Of a stretch of 64,000 nucleotides of DNA, positions 1 through 7,889 are shown piece after piece. Numbering within the stretch: position 1 is the first letter of the stretch; each line of letters starts with the position of its first letter. The position numbers were made by a program, and so were the translations under genes. The notes below the pieces were generated by a model. It did no database searches and was not told the DNA's origin. It was given only the letters and a program-made list of their open reading frames with translations. Origin of the DNA: Gordonia alkaliphila (GTDB lineage: Bacteria; Actinomycetota; Actinomycetes; Mycobacteriales; Mycobacteriaceae); contig NZ_JALKBW010000001.1 in assembly GCF_023017165.1 (NCBI RefSeq), forward strand, positions 3,348,001 to 3,412,000, written 5' to 3'.

Positions 1-624
1 GAGCTGCTCGACGGCATCGCCGCGGCCACGCGACACGGCGATGATGCATGGCTGTCGCCGCGTCTGCAGCGGCCCACCGCAGTGCCGCCGAGCGGCGAGG
101 TGGTGCTCTGCGCCCAGAGCGATCTGACCGAGGACTTCCGTCGCGGCGAGGCGAGCGGTCCGACGGCCCTCGCCGACCTGCTGACGGCGACCCTGGACGC
201 CTGGGCGGTGCCTGCCGAGAAGGTCACCGTGGTCGAGGCCATTCCCGGCTACGACATGACCGTGCCGACGTTGATGGGCGACCGCCTCGACGGCGCCCGG
301 ATCCGGACCTTCCTCGACGTGTGGCGGGACGGCCTGCCGACCGGGCACGGCGCCACCTGGCTGTCCACCCGCTTCCACCCGCACCTGCTGGCCGCCGCGG
401 CCGGCGACTCCGGCGTCGCCGTCGTCCCGAAACCGGACTACTACGGCACCAAGCACGCCTCGCTCGCCGACCTGGGCAGCCGCTGGCCGATCCTGTCCGG
501 CGACGACCCGATCCCCGATCGTCCCGTCGCCGGCGGCTACACCGTCGACGAGGTCGCCACCGCCGTGGCCGACAAGCGAGCGCTCGCCAAGCAGCTCTAT
601 CCGACGGGCGCCCGCGTGCGTTAG
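1..624 (+). CDS. Polysaccharide pyruvyl transferase-like protein, C-terminal part (cut by window start)
   Basis: The frame is open from base 1, so the N-terminus lies outside the window; 207 codons are visible. The last third contains WLSTRFHPHLLAAAAGD and then YYGTKHASLADLGS. This resembles the C-terminal RFH...KH.SL pattern of the WcaK/CsaB-type pyruvyl transferase family, which adds ketal-linked pyruvate to cell-surface glycans. The gene ends 13 bases before the YlxP-like gene on the same strand. The family assignment rests on these motifs alone and is moderate. The acceptor sugar cannot be inferred. Confidence 0.55.
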   Translation, partial: ELLDGIAAATRHGDDAWLSPRLQRPTAVPPSGEVVLCAQSDLTEDFRRGEASGPTALADLLTATLDAWAVPAEKVTVVEAIPGYDMTVPTLMGDRLDGARIRTFLDVWRDGLPTGHGATWLSTRFHPHLLAAAAGDSGVAVVPKPDYYGTKHASLADLGSRWPILSGDDPIPDRPVAGGYTVDEVATAVADKRALAKQLYPTGARVR

Positions 625-637
625 GCTCGGCACCCGT

Positions 638-934
638 ATGTGGATTGGAACTGTAGAACTCGATTTCCTGCTCGGCGATGTGCACTCGCTCAAAGAGAAG
701 CGATCGGTGGTGCGCCCGATCGTCGCCGAGATCGCCCGCAAGTACGACGTCTCGGTCGCCGAGGTGGAGCACCGCGACCTGCACCGCCGCGCCGGCCTCG
801 GGGCCGCTGCGGTGAGCGCCGATCGCGCCCACGTGGTCGATGTGCTCGACGCCGTCGAACGCCTCGCCGCGTCGCGCCCCGAGGTACAGCTGTTGTCGGC
901 GCGCCGCCGCTACATCGCCAGCGAGGACCTGTAA
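638..934 (+). CDS. YlxP-like DUF503 family protein
   Basis: A 98-residue protein starting MWIGTVELDFLLGDVHSLKEK, the typical opening of DUF503/YlxP. These small ferredoxin-fold proteins often lie next to ribosome-maturation genes (rbfA, truB) and are suspected to bind RNA. The SLKEKR segment (residues 17-22) and the C-terminal SARRRYIASEDL fit the family and its usual length of about 95. It follows the pyruvyl transferase-like gene by 13 bases, so the two are probably co-transcribed. The usual rbfA neighbour is not visible here, and its exact role is unknown. Confidence 0.75.
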   Translation: MWIGTVELDFLLGDVHSLKEKRSVVRPIVAEIARKYDVSVAEVEHRDLHRRAGLGAAAVSADRAHVVDVLDAVERLAASRPEVQLLSARRRYIASEDL

Positions 935-941
935 CCGGCGG

Positions 942-1025
942 TCAGTGATCGGCGGCTGCGGCGACGCAGAACTGGTTGCCGTCCGGATCGGCGAGCGTCG
1001 CCCAGTAGCCGAAACGGGGCCGCTG
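942..1025 (-). pseudogene. Remnant of a VOC/glyoxalase-family gene (C-terminus only)
   Basis: In the gap between the YlxP-like gene and tex, the minus strand reads FGYWATLADPDGNQFCV and then stops after AAAADH. The DPDGN.F.. ending is characteristic of the last strand of vicinal-oxygen-chelate (glyoxalase/bleomycin-resistance) proteins. A stop in the same frame lies at the tex stop-codon boundary, so only about 25 codons survive. I read it as the tail of a deleted gene, not as a functional peptide. Confidence 0.5.
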
Positions 1026-3458
1026 TCAGCGACCGAAGCCGGCGTCCCGCAATGCCTGTGCCATGGAGCCCGAGGCGGCGCTGTCCGAGCGTCCCCCGCC
1101 GCCCTGGCGATTCCCACCCTGGCGGCCACCACCCCGCGTGTTGCCACCCTGGCGGTTGCCCGACTGGGGCTTACCGCCCCGTGGGCTGTTGCCCGGCCGA
1201 TCGCCGCCGGGCCGACCGCCGCCGCGCTTGGCGCGGTCGCCCGGTTCGTCGTTCAGACGCAGGGTCAGGCCGATGCGCTGGCGGTCGGTGTCCACCTCGA
1301 CGACCTTCACCTTCACCACCTGGCCCGAGCGGACCACCTCGTGCGGGTCGGAGACGAACTTGTCGCTCATCGCCGAGACATGCACGAGGCCGTCCTGGTG
1401 GACGCCGACGTCGACGAAGGCACCGAACGCGGCGACGTTGGTGACGACGCCTTCGAGCACCATGCCGGGCTTGAGGTCGGCGACCTTCTCCACGCCCCGC
1501 GCGAAGGTGGCGGTGGCGAACGCCGGACGCGGGTCGCGGCCCGGCTTCTCCAGTTCGCTCAGGATGTCGGTCACGGTGGGCACGCCGAAGCGTTCGTCCG
1601 CGAACTCCGCGGGCTGCAGGGTGCGCAGCGTCCGGGTGTCGCCGATCAGTTCGCCGAGGGCGAGGCCGGTGCGGTCCAGGATGCGGCGCACCACCGGATA
1701 CGACTCCGGGTGGACGCCGGAGGCGTCGAGCGGATCGTCGCCGCCGGTGATCCGCAGGAAGCCCGCGCACTGCTCGAACGCCTTGGGGCCCAGGCGCGGC
1801 ACGTCGAGCAGCGCCTTGCGGCTGGCGAAGGCGCCGACGCCGTCGCGGTGGTTCACGATGGCCTGCGCCAAGGTCGGGGTCACGCCGGACACGCGCGACA
1901 GCAGCGGCACCGACGCGGTGTTGAGGTCCACGCCGACGGCGTTCACCGCGTCCTCGACCACCGCGTCCAGGCTCTTGGCCAACGTCCCGGGGGTCACGTC
2001 GTGCTGGTACTGCCCCACGCCGATCGACTTCGGGTCGATCTTCACCAGTTCGGCGAGCGGATCCTGCAGGCGGCGGGCGATGGACACCGCGCCGCGCAGG
2101 GAGACGTCCATGTCGGGCAACTCGGCGGAGGCGTACTCGGAGGCCGAGTACACCGACGCGCCCGCTTCGGAGACGACGGCCTTCGCCGGAGCGGCCCGAC
2201 CCGCCTTACGCAGGTCGGCGATCAGCTCGGTGGCGAGCGCATCGGTCTCGCGCGAGGCGGTGCCGTTACCGATCGCGACGAGCTCCACGTCGTACTCGGC
2301 GATCAGCGCGGCGAGGCCGGCCTTGGCCTGATCCCACTTGTTGGCGGGCTGATGCGGGTAGATCACCGCGGTGTCCAGCGGCTTGCCGGTGCCGTCGACC
2401 ACGGCGACCTTCACGCCGGTGCGGAAGCCGGGATCCAGGCCCAGCGTCGCGCGGGTGCCGGCCGGGGCGGCCAGCAACAGGTCCTTCAGGTTGGTGGCGA
2501 AGACCGTGACCGCCTGCTCCTCGGCACGGCTGCGGACACCCAGGCGGGCGTCGATGGTGGCCGAGATCAGCAGCTTGGTGCGCCACGCCCAGCGGGCGGT
2601 GGTGGCCAGCCAGTCGGTGGCCGCGCCCGGTGCGCTGCGGTCGATGCCCAGCGTGGCCGCCACCAGGGTGATGTAGTCCTCGTCCTCGCCGCCGTCGAAG
2701 GTCAGGCTGAGCGCACCCTCCTTCTCGCCGCGGAGCACGGCGAGCACCCGGTGGCTGGGCATGGTCTCCAGCGACTCGCTGAAGTCGAAGTAGTCGCGGA
2801 ACTTCTGCGCGGCGGGGGTGGCGGCGATCTGCTCGGACTTCGGCTCGGTCGCCAGGCGGCCCTGGGCCCAGAACTTCTCGCGGACGGCGCCGACCAGTTC
2901 GGCGTCCTCCCCGGCCCGCTCGATCAGGATGTGGCGTGCGCCGTCGAGCGCGGCGGCGGCGTCGGCCACATCCTCGCCGAGGTAGGCCGCAGCGGCCTCG
3001 TCCGGGACGAGCGTGGGATCGGCCAACAGCGCGTCGGCGAGCGGTTCCAGACCGGCCTCCCGCGCGATCTGCGCCTTGGTGCGCCGCTTCTTCTTGTACG
3101 GCAGGTAGATGTCTTCGATCCGGGCCTTGGTGTCGGCGGTCATCAGGGCCGCGCGCAACTGGTCGGTGAGCTTGCCCTGCTCCTCGATCGACGCCAGGAC
3201 TGCGAGCCGACGCTCGTCGAGTTCCCGCAGGTAGGTCAGTCGCTCCTCGAGACGACGCAGCTGTGCGTCGTCCAGGCTGCCGGTGACTTCCTTGCGGTAG
3301 CGGGCGATGAACGGAACGGTGGAGCCCTCGTCGAGCAGTTTCACCGCCGCGGCCACCTGGCCTTCGGCGACGCCGAGTTCGTCGGCGAGACGGGCGTTGA
3401 CCGACTTGATCGGCGCGGGATTCGACGGGCTGGCGGGGTTCACAACGGTTCCGGACAC
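1026..3458 (-). CDS. tex: Tex-family transcription accessory protein with S1 domain
   Basis: About 810 residues from a GTG start (VSGTVVNPA). The frame stays open about 55 codons further upstream, but that stretch overlaps the divergent gene at 3502 and looks non-coding. The N-terminal Tex helical region is followed by a YqgF/RNase H-like domain with LGLDPGFRTG (about 339-348), helix-hairpin-helix units (about 509-539, NTASVPLLSRVSGV) and an S1 RNA-binding domain (about 663-735, GVVTNVAAFGAFVDVGV). Tex proteins bind nucleic acid and affect transcription; no enzymatic role is established. The C-terminus adds a roughly 60-residue Gly/Arg/Gln-rich tail of repeated GG-R units before a conserved-looking end, MAQALRDAGFGR. 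Divergent from the membrane protein gene. Confidence 0.93.
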   Translation of the reverse strand: MSGTVVNPASPSNPAPIKSVNARLADELGVAEGQVAAAVKLLDEGSTVPFIARYRKEVTGSLDDAQLRRLEERLTYLRELDERRLAVLASIEEQGKLTDQLRAALMTADTKARIEDIYLPYKKKRRTKAQIAREAGLEPLADALLADPTLVPDEAAAAYLGEDVADAAAALDGARHILIERAGEDAELVGAVREKFWAQGRLATEPKSEQIAATPAAQKFRDYFDFSESLETMPSHRVLAVLRGEKEGALSLTFDGGEDEDYITLVAATLGIDRSAPGAATDWLATTARWAWRTKLLISATIDARLGVRSRAEEQAVTVFATNLKDLLLAAPAGTRATLGLDPGFRTGVKVAVVDGTGKPLDTAVIYPHQPANKWDQAKAGLAALIAEYDVELVAIGNGTASRETDALATELIADLRKAGRAAPAKAVVSEAGASVYSASEYASAELPDMDVSLRGAVSIARRLQDPLAELVKIDPKSIGVGQYQHDVTPGTLAKSLDAVVEDAVNAVGVDLNTASVPLLSRVSGVTPTLAQAIVNHRDGVGAFASRKALLDVPRLGPKAFEQCAGFLRITGGDDPLDASGVHPESYPVVRRILDRTGLALGELIGDTRTLRTLQPAEFADERFGVPTVTDILSELEKPGRDPRPAFATATFARGVEKVADLKPGMVLEGVVTNVAAFGAFVDVGVHQDGLVHVSAMSDKFVSDPHEVVRSGQVVKVKVVEVDTDRQRIGLTLRLNDEPGDRAKRGGGRPGGDRPGNSPRGGKPQSGNRQGGNTRGGGRQGGNRQGGGGRSDSAASGSMAQALRDAGFGR

Positions 3459-3501
3459 TCGCGCAAGGCTACCGGTGCCGGTCCCGTCGGTACAGTGAGC
3501 C

Positions 3502-4098
3502 ATGCCCGATTCCCGGACGGTGGCCGACCGTTTCGCACGCAGCCTGGCCGTCACCGGCCGCGGGCTGCGCGCCCTGCTGTTGACCATCGCGGCGCTCGCC
3601 GCGAGCCTGGGCCTGCTGGCCATGACCGTGGGCGCCCTGTCGTGGCAGCACGCCGATCAGTGGCGGGTACCGGTCGGCATCCTCATCGTGGTGCTGCTGT
3701 GCCTGCCCGCCGTGCTGCTGCCGGTACTCGTGCACCGCCGACTCGCCCCGCTGACCCGCTCCATCGAGCGGCCGGACCACCTGACCGCGCAGGCCCGCGA
3801 CTACGTCGCCGACGTGCGGGCCGGCACGGAACTGGCCGACATCGCCGCCCTCGCGAGCGGGCCCACGTCGATCTGGCGGCCGCGCGGCCTGTGGCAGGCC
3901 GCCCGGTTGGTCGGCTCGTTCACCGGCCGGATCACACCGGACTCCACCCGGCACCCGCTGCTGGCCGCCTTCATGCCCGTCTATCTGCGGACGCTGTGGC
4001 TCGTGGTGATCGTCACCGCGTGGGCACTGGTTGTCGCGACGGCGGTGTTGGCAGGATCACTCGTGGCGGTGCTGCTGGGCTGGACTCCGACGAGCTGA
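3502..4098 (+). CDS. Membrane protein of unknown function
   Basis: 198 residues. Two hydrophobic segments near the N-terminus (about 22-48 and 59-76) are followed by a charged middle with RDYVADVRAGTELADIA, and a long hydrophobic stretch (about 160-192) ends the protein. I do not recognise a family. The gene diverges from tex across a 43-base gap, and its 3' end overlaps the convergent MFS gene by 86 bases. That is a long tail-to-tail overlap, so the true ends of both C-termini deserve a check. Confidence 0.65.
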   Translation: MPDSRTVADRFARSLAVTGRGLRALLLTIAALAASLGLLAMTVGALSWQHADQWRVPVGILIVVLLCLPAVLLPVLVHRRLAPLTRSIERPDHLTAQARDYVADVRAGTELADIAALASGPTSIWRPRGLWQAARLVGSFTGRITPDSTRHPLLAAFMPVYLRTLWLVVIVTAWALVVATAVLAGSLVAVLLGWTPTS

Positions 4099-5434
4099 CG
4101 CCCACGGGATCGGGGTCTGCCGGATCGGGATCTGCGGGAGCGGGATCTGCGGGTTCGACGTCGACCACTTCGGTCTCCTCGTCGATCTCCGGTACCCGCG
4201 CGGTAGCGACCGAACGGCGGCGCACCAGCAGGACCACCAGGCCGATCACGAACAGCTGCAGGAGGCCGCCGCCGATCAGGGAGGCGCGGGGGCCGAAGAT
4301 CTCGGCGAGCCAGCCGAGCAGGGGCGCACCGATCGGTGTGCCGCCCATCAGCACCGTCATATAGAGCGCCATCACCCGGCCACGGACCTGCGGATCGACG
4401 CTGGTCTGGATGTACATGTTGGTGGCGGTCAGGGTCAGCAGGACCACGAGTCCGGTGATCGGCAGGCTGATCGCGTACCAGAGGTAGTTGGGAGCCAGGC
4501 CCGAGGCGGTGATGATGACGCCGACGACGGTCGCCGCTCCCACCACGAAACGCAGGCTGGGCACCTTGCCGCGGCGCGCGGCGATCAGCGCGCCGAGAAG
4601 GGAACCGATGCCCATGATCGAGCCGAGCAGCCCGTAGGCTTCCGCGCCCAGGTGGAACTCGCCGCGCACCATCAGCGCGTTGGTCATCTGGAAGTTCATG
4701 CCGAAGGTGCCGACGGCGAATGCCACCCCGAGCGCGATGAGCAGGTCGGCGCGCTGCGCCACATACGAGAAGCCTTCGCGCAGTTGACCTTTCGCACGGG
4801 CGACGGGCTCCGAGCGGGACAGTTCGCTCCGGTTCAGCATGCTGAGGGCCACCAGGAAGGCGAAGTAGCTGATGGCGTTGGTCAGAATCGCCCAGCCGAC
4901 GCCGGCCGAGGCCATGATGAGGCCCGCGATGCCGGGTCCGATGAGCCGCGCGGCGTTGAACGACGAACTGTTGAGGCCGATCGCGTTCGTCAGGTGCTCG
5001 CGGCCGGCCACCTCGGAGACGAAGGCTTGCCGGGCGGGGGCGTCGAGCGCCGCACCGATACCGAAGATCAAGGCGAAGAGATAGACGTGCCAGGTCTGCG
5101 CGACGCCGGCGACGGTGAGGGCGCCGAGCCCGAGGGCCGAGATCGCCATCCACGATTGGGTGAGGATGAGCAGCTTCCGCTTGTCGACGCGGTCGGCGAG
5201 GAGTCCACCCCACGGCGACAGCAGCAGCGCGGGCAGGAACTGCAGGGCGGTGGTGACACCGACGGCCATCGCCGATCCGCCGGAGAGCTGCAGCACCAGC
5301 CAGTCCTGCGCGACGCGCTGGATCCAGGTGCCGATGTTCGACACGAAGGCGCCGGTGACGTACATCCGGAAGTTGGGTACCGCTAAGGCGGCGAACGTCT
5401 GACTCGAACCGACCTTCTTACGCCTGAACCCCAC
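4013..5434 (-). CDS. MFS transporter, EntS/MFS_3 type
   Basis: 473 residues with about 12 hydrophobic segments. The start region FAALAVPNFRMYVTG...IGTWIQRVAQDWLV is typical of the DHA3-type exporters related to enterobactin exporter EntS. The motif GGLLADRVDKRKLL (loop 2-3) is the MFS signature. After the last helix comes an unusual acidic Pro/Asp tail with repeated ADPDP units (about 425-445), reaching into the overlap with the convergent gene. The substrate is unknown, since related proteins export siderophores or drugs. No siderophore gene is next to it. Confidence 0.82.
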   Translation of the reverse strand: MGFRRKKVGSSQTFAALAVPNFRMYVTGAFVSNIGTWIQRVAQDWLVLQLSGGSAMAVGVTTALQFLPALLLSPWGGLLADRVDKRKLLILTQSWMAISALGLGALTVAGVAQTWHVYLFALIFGIGAALDAPARQAFVSEVAGREHLTNAIGLNSSSFNAARLIGPGIAGLIMASAGVGWAILTNAISYFAFLVALSMLNRSELSRSEPVARAKGQLREGFSYVAQRADLLIALGVAFAVGTFGMNFQMTNALMVRGEFHLGAEAYGLLGSIMGIGSLLGALIAARRGKVPSLRFVVGAATVVGVIITASGLAPNYLWYAISLPITGLVVLLTLTATNMYIQTSVDPQVRGRVMALYMTVLMGGTPIGAPLLGWLAEIFGPRASLIGGGLLQLFVIGLVVLLVRRRSVATARVPEIDEETEVVDVEPADPAPADPDPADPDPVGVSSSESSPAAPPRVILPTPPSRQPVPTR

Positions 5435-5490
5435 TCCGCGGACCTCTTTCTATTCCACGGAGTTCCAACCATCGGGGCGGGAGGACTATT

Positions 5491-5522
5491 CCCTCACCAG
5501 GGGATTTCGTCCCTCGTGAGGG
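5491..5522 (-). terminator. Hairpin downstream of the GST-like gene
   Basis: CCCTCAC and GTGAGGG form the outer stem and AGGGGA/TCCCT the inner stem, around a TTTCG loop. It lies 11 bases past the stop of the minus-strand gene at 5532-6536 and before the MFS gene. There is no clear T-tract, so either an intrinsic terminator or an operator for the MFS gene is possible. Confidence 0.4.
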
Positions 5523-5531
5523 CGCTGGGGC

Positions 5532-6536
5532 CTAGAGCGGGGCGGGGGCGTCGCCGTCGCCGAACGGGCGTCCGCCGAGCGCCTCGCGACCGTGCGGGGT
5601 GGTCCAGTTCGACAGGTCCGGCCCCTTGGGCACGATGCCGAGCGGGTTCAGGTCGCGGTGCACCTCGTAGTAGTGCCGCTTGATGTGATCGAAGTTCGTC
5701 GAATCCCCGAAGCCGGGCGTCTGGTACAGGTCACGGGCGTACGCCCACAGCACCGGCATCTCCGACAGCTTCTGCCGGTTGCACTTGAAGTGGCCGTGGT
5801 ACACCGGATCGAAGCGGGCCAGCGTCGTGAACAGTCGGATGTCGGCCTCGGTGATGGTGTCGCCGACCAGGTAGCGCTGATCGGCGAGCCGCTCCGAGAG
5901 CCAGTCCAGGCGGCTGAACAGCTGGTCGTAGGCCGCGTCGTACGCGCTCTGCGAACCGGAGAATCCGCACCGGTAGACGCCGTTGTTCACGTCCCGATAG
6001 ACCAGTGCGTTCACCTCGTCGATCTCCGCGCGCAGATCCTCCGGGTACAGCACCGGCGCGCCGGGCCGGTGGAAGTCGACCCATTCGGTCTCGAAGTCGA
6101 TGGTGATCTGCGGGAAGTCGTTGGTGACCACCGCGCCGCTGCGTTCGTCGACGATGGCCGGGACGGTGATCCCCTTCTCGTAGCCGGGGATGCGCGTGAA
6201 GTAGGCGTCCTGCAGCCGGGGGATGCCGAGCACCGGGTCCACGCCCCCGGGATCGAGGTCGAAGGTCCACGATCGCTGGTCGTGGGTGGGGCCGCACACG
6301 CCCATCGAGATGGCCCGTTCCAGGCCCAGCAGGCGGCGCACGATGATCGTGCGGTTGGCCCACGGGCAGGCGTAGGAGACCACCAGGCGATAGCGACCGG
6401 GTTCCACCGGGTAGCCGTCGGCGCCGTCGCGGGTGATGCGGGTCTCGATGTAGCGGGTGTCCCGCTCGTACGGCTGATCAGCCTGCACGTAGAAGCCGTC
6501 TTCTGGGGACTCGTCGGTGGCCATGGCTCCAGCCAA
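5532..6536 (-). CDS. Glutathionyl-hydroquinone reductase-like protein (Xi-class GST/ECM4 family)
   Basis: 334 residues. The N-terminal thioredoxin-like domain carries YACPWANRTI with the Cys at about residue 57, the CPWA signature of Xi-class enzymes that reduce glutathionyl-hydroquinones. An all-helical GST C-terminal domain follows (about 165-310, with VGDTITEADIRLFTTL). Length and motif order match the family. Actinobacteria of this kind normally make mycothiol, not glutathione, so the thiol cofactor in this host is uncertain. An internal Met at residue 5 (MATDES) is an equally plausible start. Confidence 0.85.
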   Translation of the reverse strand: MAGAMATDESPEDGFYVQADQPYERDTRYIETRITRDGADGYPVEPGRYRLVVSYACPWANRTIIVRRLLGLERAISMGVCGPTHDQRSWTFDLDPGGVDPVLGIPRLQDAYFTRIPGYEKGITVPAIVDERSGAVVTNDFPQITIDFETEWVDFHRPGAPVLYPEDLRAEIDEVNALVYRDVNNGVYRCGFSGSQSAYDAAYDQLFSRLDWLSERLADQRYLVGDTITEADIRLFTTLARFDPVYHGHFKCNRQKLSEMPVLWAYARDLYQTPGFGDSTNFDHIKRHYYEVHRDLNPLGIVPKGPDLSNWTTPHGREALGGRPFGDGDAPAPL

Positions 6537-6578
6537 CCAGGAATCCGCGACCGCGGCCAGGGTCCGGCGGAAACGCCG

Positions 6579-7241
6579 TCACTCCAGGGCGCGGATCCCG
6601 TGCGGTTCGTCGTCGACGAGGGCCGCGAAGGCCTCCGTCTCGGCGATCTCGGCGACGTCGGCGACGGCGTCCGCCTCTTCCTCGGTGGTCCCCTCGAGGG
6701 CGCGCGCGAGTTCGGCGGCGACGTCGATGTACCGGGCCTTGCGCACTTCCGGCTTGTCGATCTCTTCGGCCACGGTCTTCGCGATCACCCGGCGGATCTC
6801 GGCGTCGACCTGCGCCAGGTTGCGGATGAGCTCACCGCGCATGTTCCGCGAGTTCACGTCCACCACCACATCGCGCGGCGCCGGCGGATCCACCTCGATG
6901 CGCAGTTCCAGCGGCTTGGCGCAGCGCACCGTCAGTGGGAGCGTGATCAGGCCTTCGACGTCGTAGTGGATGCGGTCGACCTTCAGGTCGATCAGCAGTC
7001 CGATGGCCAGCGGCAGCTTCACGGTGAAAGTGATCAGCTCGCCCACCACGCGGGTGATCTGCGGGTCGGCGATGTGCACGTCGGCAACCACCTTGACCAC
7101 ACCGCCGGGTCCGGCCGGCAGGGGTCCCACCTGGAACTCTTCGCCCGCGATCGCGCTGAACGCGGCGCCGATACGCGACTCGGTGACCGCTACTTCGAAG
7201 AAGTTGCGGCCGAACTCTTCGTACGACAGATACTCGGGCAC
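6579..7241 (-). CDS. Conserved-looking protein of unknown function
   Basis: 220 residues starting at a GTG. There is no signal peptide or membrane segment. The middle is rich in beta-type alternation (VKVVADVHIADPQITRVV; LELRIEVDPPAPRDVVVDV) and the last third is acidic and helical (LEGTTEEEADAVADVAEI). The pattern of a lipid- or ligand-binding beta domain plus an acidic tail resembles proteins I have seen across Corynebacteriales, but I cannot name a family. It lies in a same-strand run with the GST-like and VanY-like genes. Confidence 0.6.
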   Translation of the reverse strand: MPEYLSYEEFGRNFFEVAVTESRIGAAFSAIAGEEFQVGPLPAGPGGVVKVVADVHIADPQITRVVGELITFTVKLPLAIGLLIDLKVDRIHYDVEGLITLPLTVRCAKPLELRIEVDPPAPRDVVVDVNSRNMRGELIRNLAQVDAEIRRVIAKTVAEEIDKPEVRKARYIDVAAELARALEGTTEEEADAVADVAEIAETEAFAALVDDEPHGIRALE

Positions 7242-7298
7242 CGCTCCATTGTGACGCAGAACCCTGCGGGGCAGCCAGCCGACTCCCCGCCCGCGGGG

Positions 7299-7838
7299 TC
7301 AGCGACGCGGCCGTACGGAGGCGTCCGGCACCCGCGGAGGGCACGGCGTCATGGGGAGCGTCGCGAGTTCGAAATGCCACCATTCGTTGTCGAACGAGCG
7401 ACACAATCCGTACCGAAAGCCGTTGCGCTGCAGCCACGTCGCACCCGCGCGGGGTGCGACGTCGATCGCCTGTCCAGTCACATGGGTCGACTCGTTCGGC
7501 GGCAGCACCCACCGGCGGGCGGCCGACGCGCTGCCGTACGTGCGCAGTCCGTCGCGCCACAGCGCGGCCTGCTCGGCGCGGCTGCGCTTGCCCGAGTTGA
7601 TCCACAGCGGCACCCCTGCCGCGTGGGCTTCGCGCGCGGCCAGGGTGTAGGCGATCGCCAACTGGGGCGTCAGTCCCTCGGTGTCCGGCGCCAGCAGGCT
7701 GGGCGGCGCCGCGTGCGCCGTCGGCGTCAACGGCAGCAGGAGCGCGGCGGCCGTCATCGCGACGACGGCACCGGCGGCGCGGAGGGTGCGAACGACGGCC
7801 AAGGCTTCTCCGTGGGCAGGGGGCTTCTTCTGGCCCAT
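7299..7838 (-). CDS. Secreted M15B (VanY-type) D-Ala-D-Ala carboxypeptidase-like protein
   Basis: 179 residues. A signal peptide is evident: basic start, hydrophobic AGAVVAMTAAALLLPL, AHA-A cleavage near residue 43. The VanY zinc-site pattern is visible as STHVTGQAIDV (His and Asp ligands) and EWWHFE (catalytic Glu/His). These peptidases trim D-Ala-D-Ala or stem peptides of peptidoglycan outside the membrane. The protein is short for the family but contains all core motifs. The real start may be a downstream Val, because the first 15 residues are atypical. Confidence 0.85.
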   Translation of the reverse strand: MGQKKPPAHGEALAVVRTLRAAGAVVAMTAAALLLPLTPTAHAAPPSLLAPDTEGLTPQLAIAYTLAAREAHAAGVPLWINSGKRSRAEQAALWRDGLRTYGSASAARRWVLPPNESTHVTGQAIDVAPRAGATWLQRNGFRYGLCRSFDNEWWHFELATLPMTPCPPRVPDASVRPRR

Positions 7839-7889
7839 TCTGCCAGGGCCGAGCGCCCGCCACCCGCTGACGTGGGGTCCAGGGGGCGG

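Noticed and set aside
840..4364. Plus-strand open frame of over 1100 codons through tex
   Set aside because: It is antisense to tex and to the MFS gene, with no recognisable domain and biased shadow composition.
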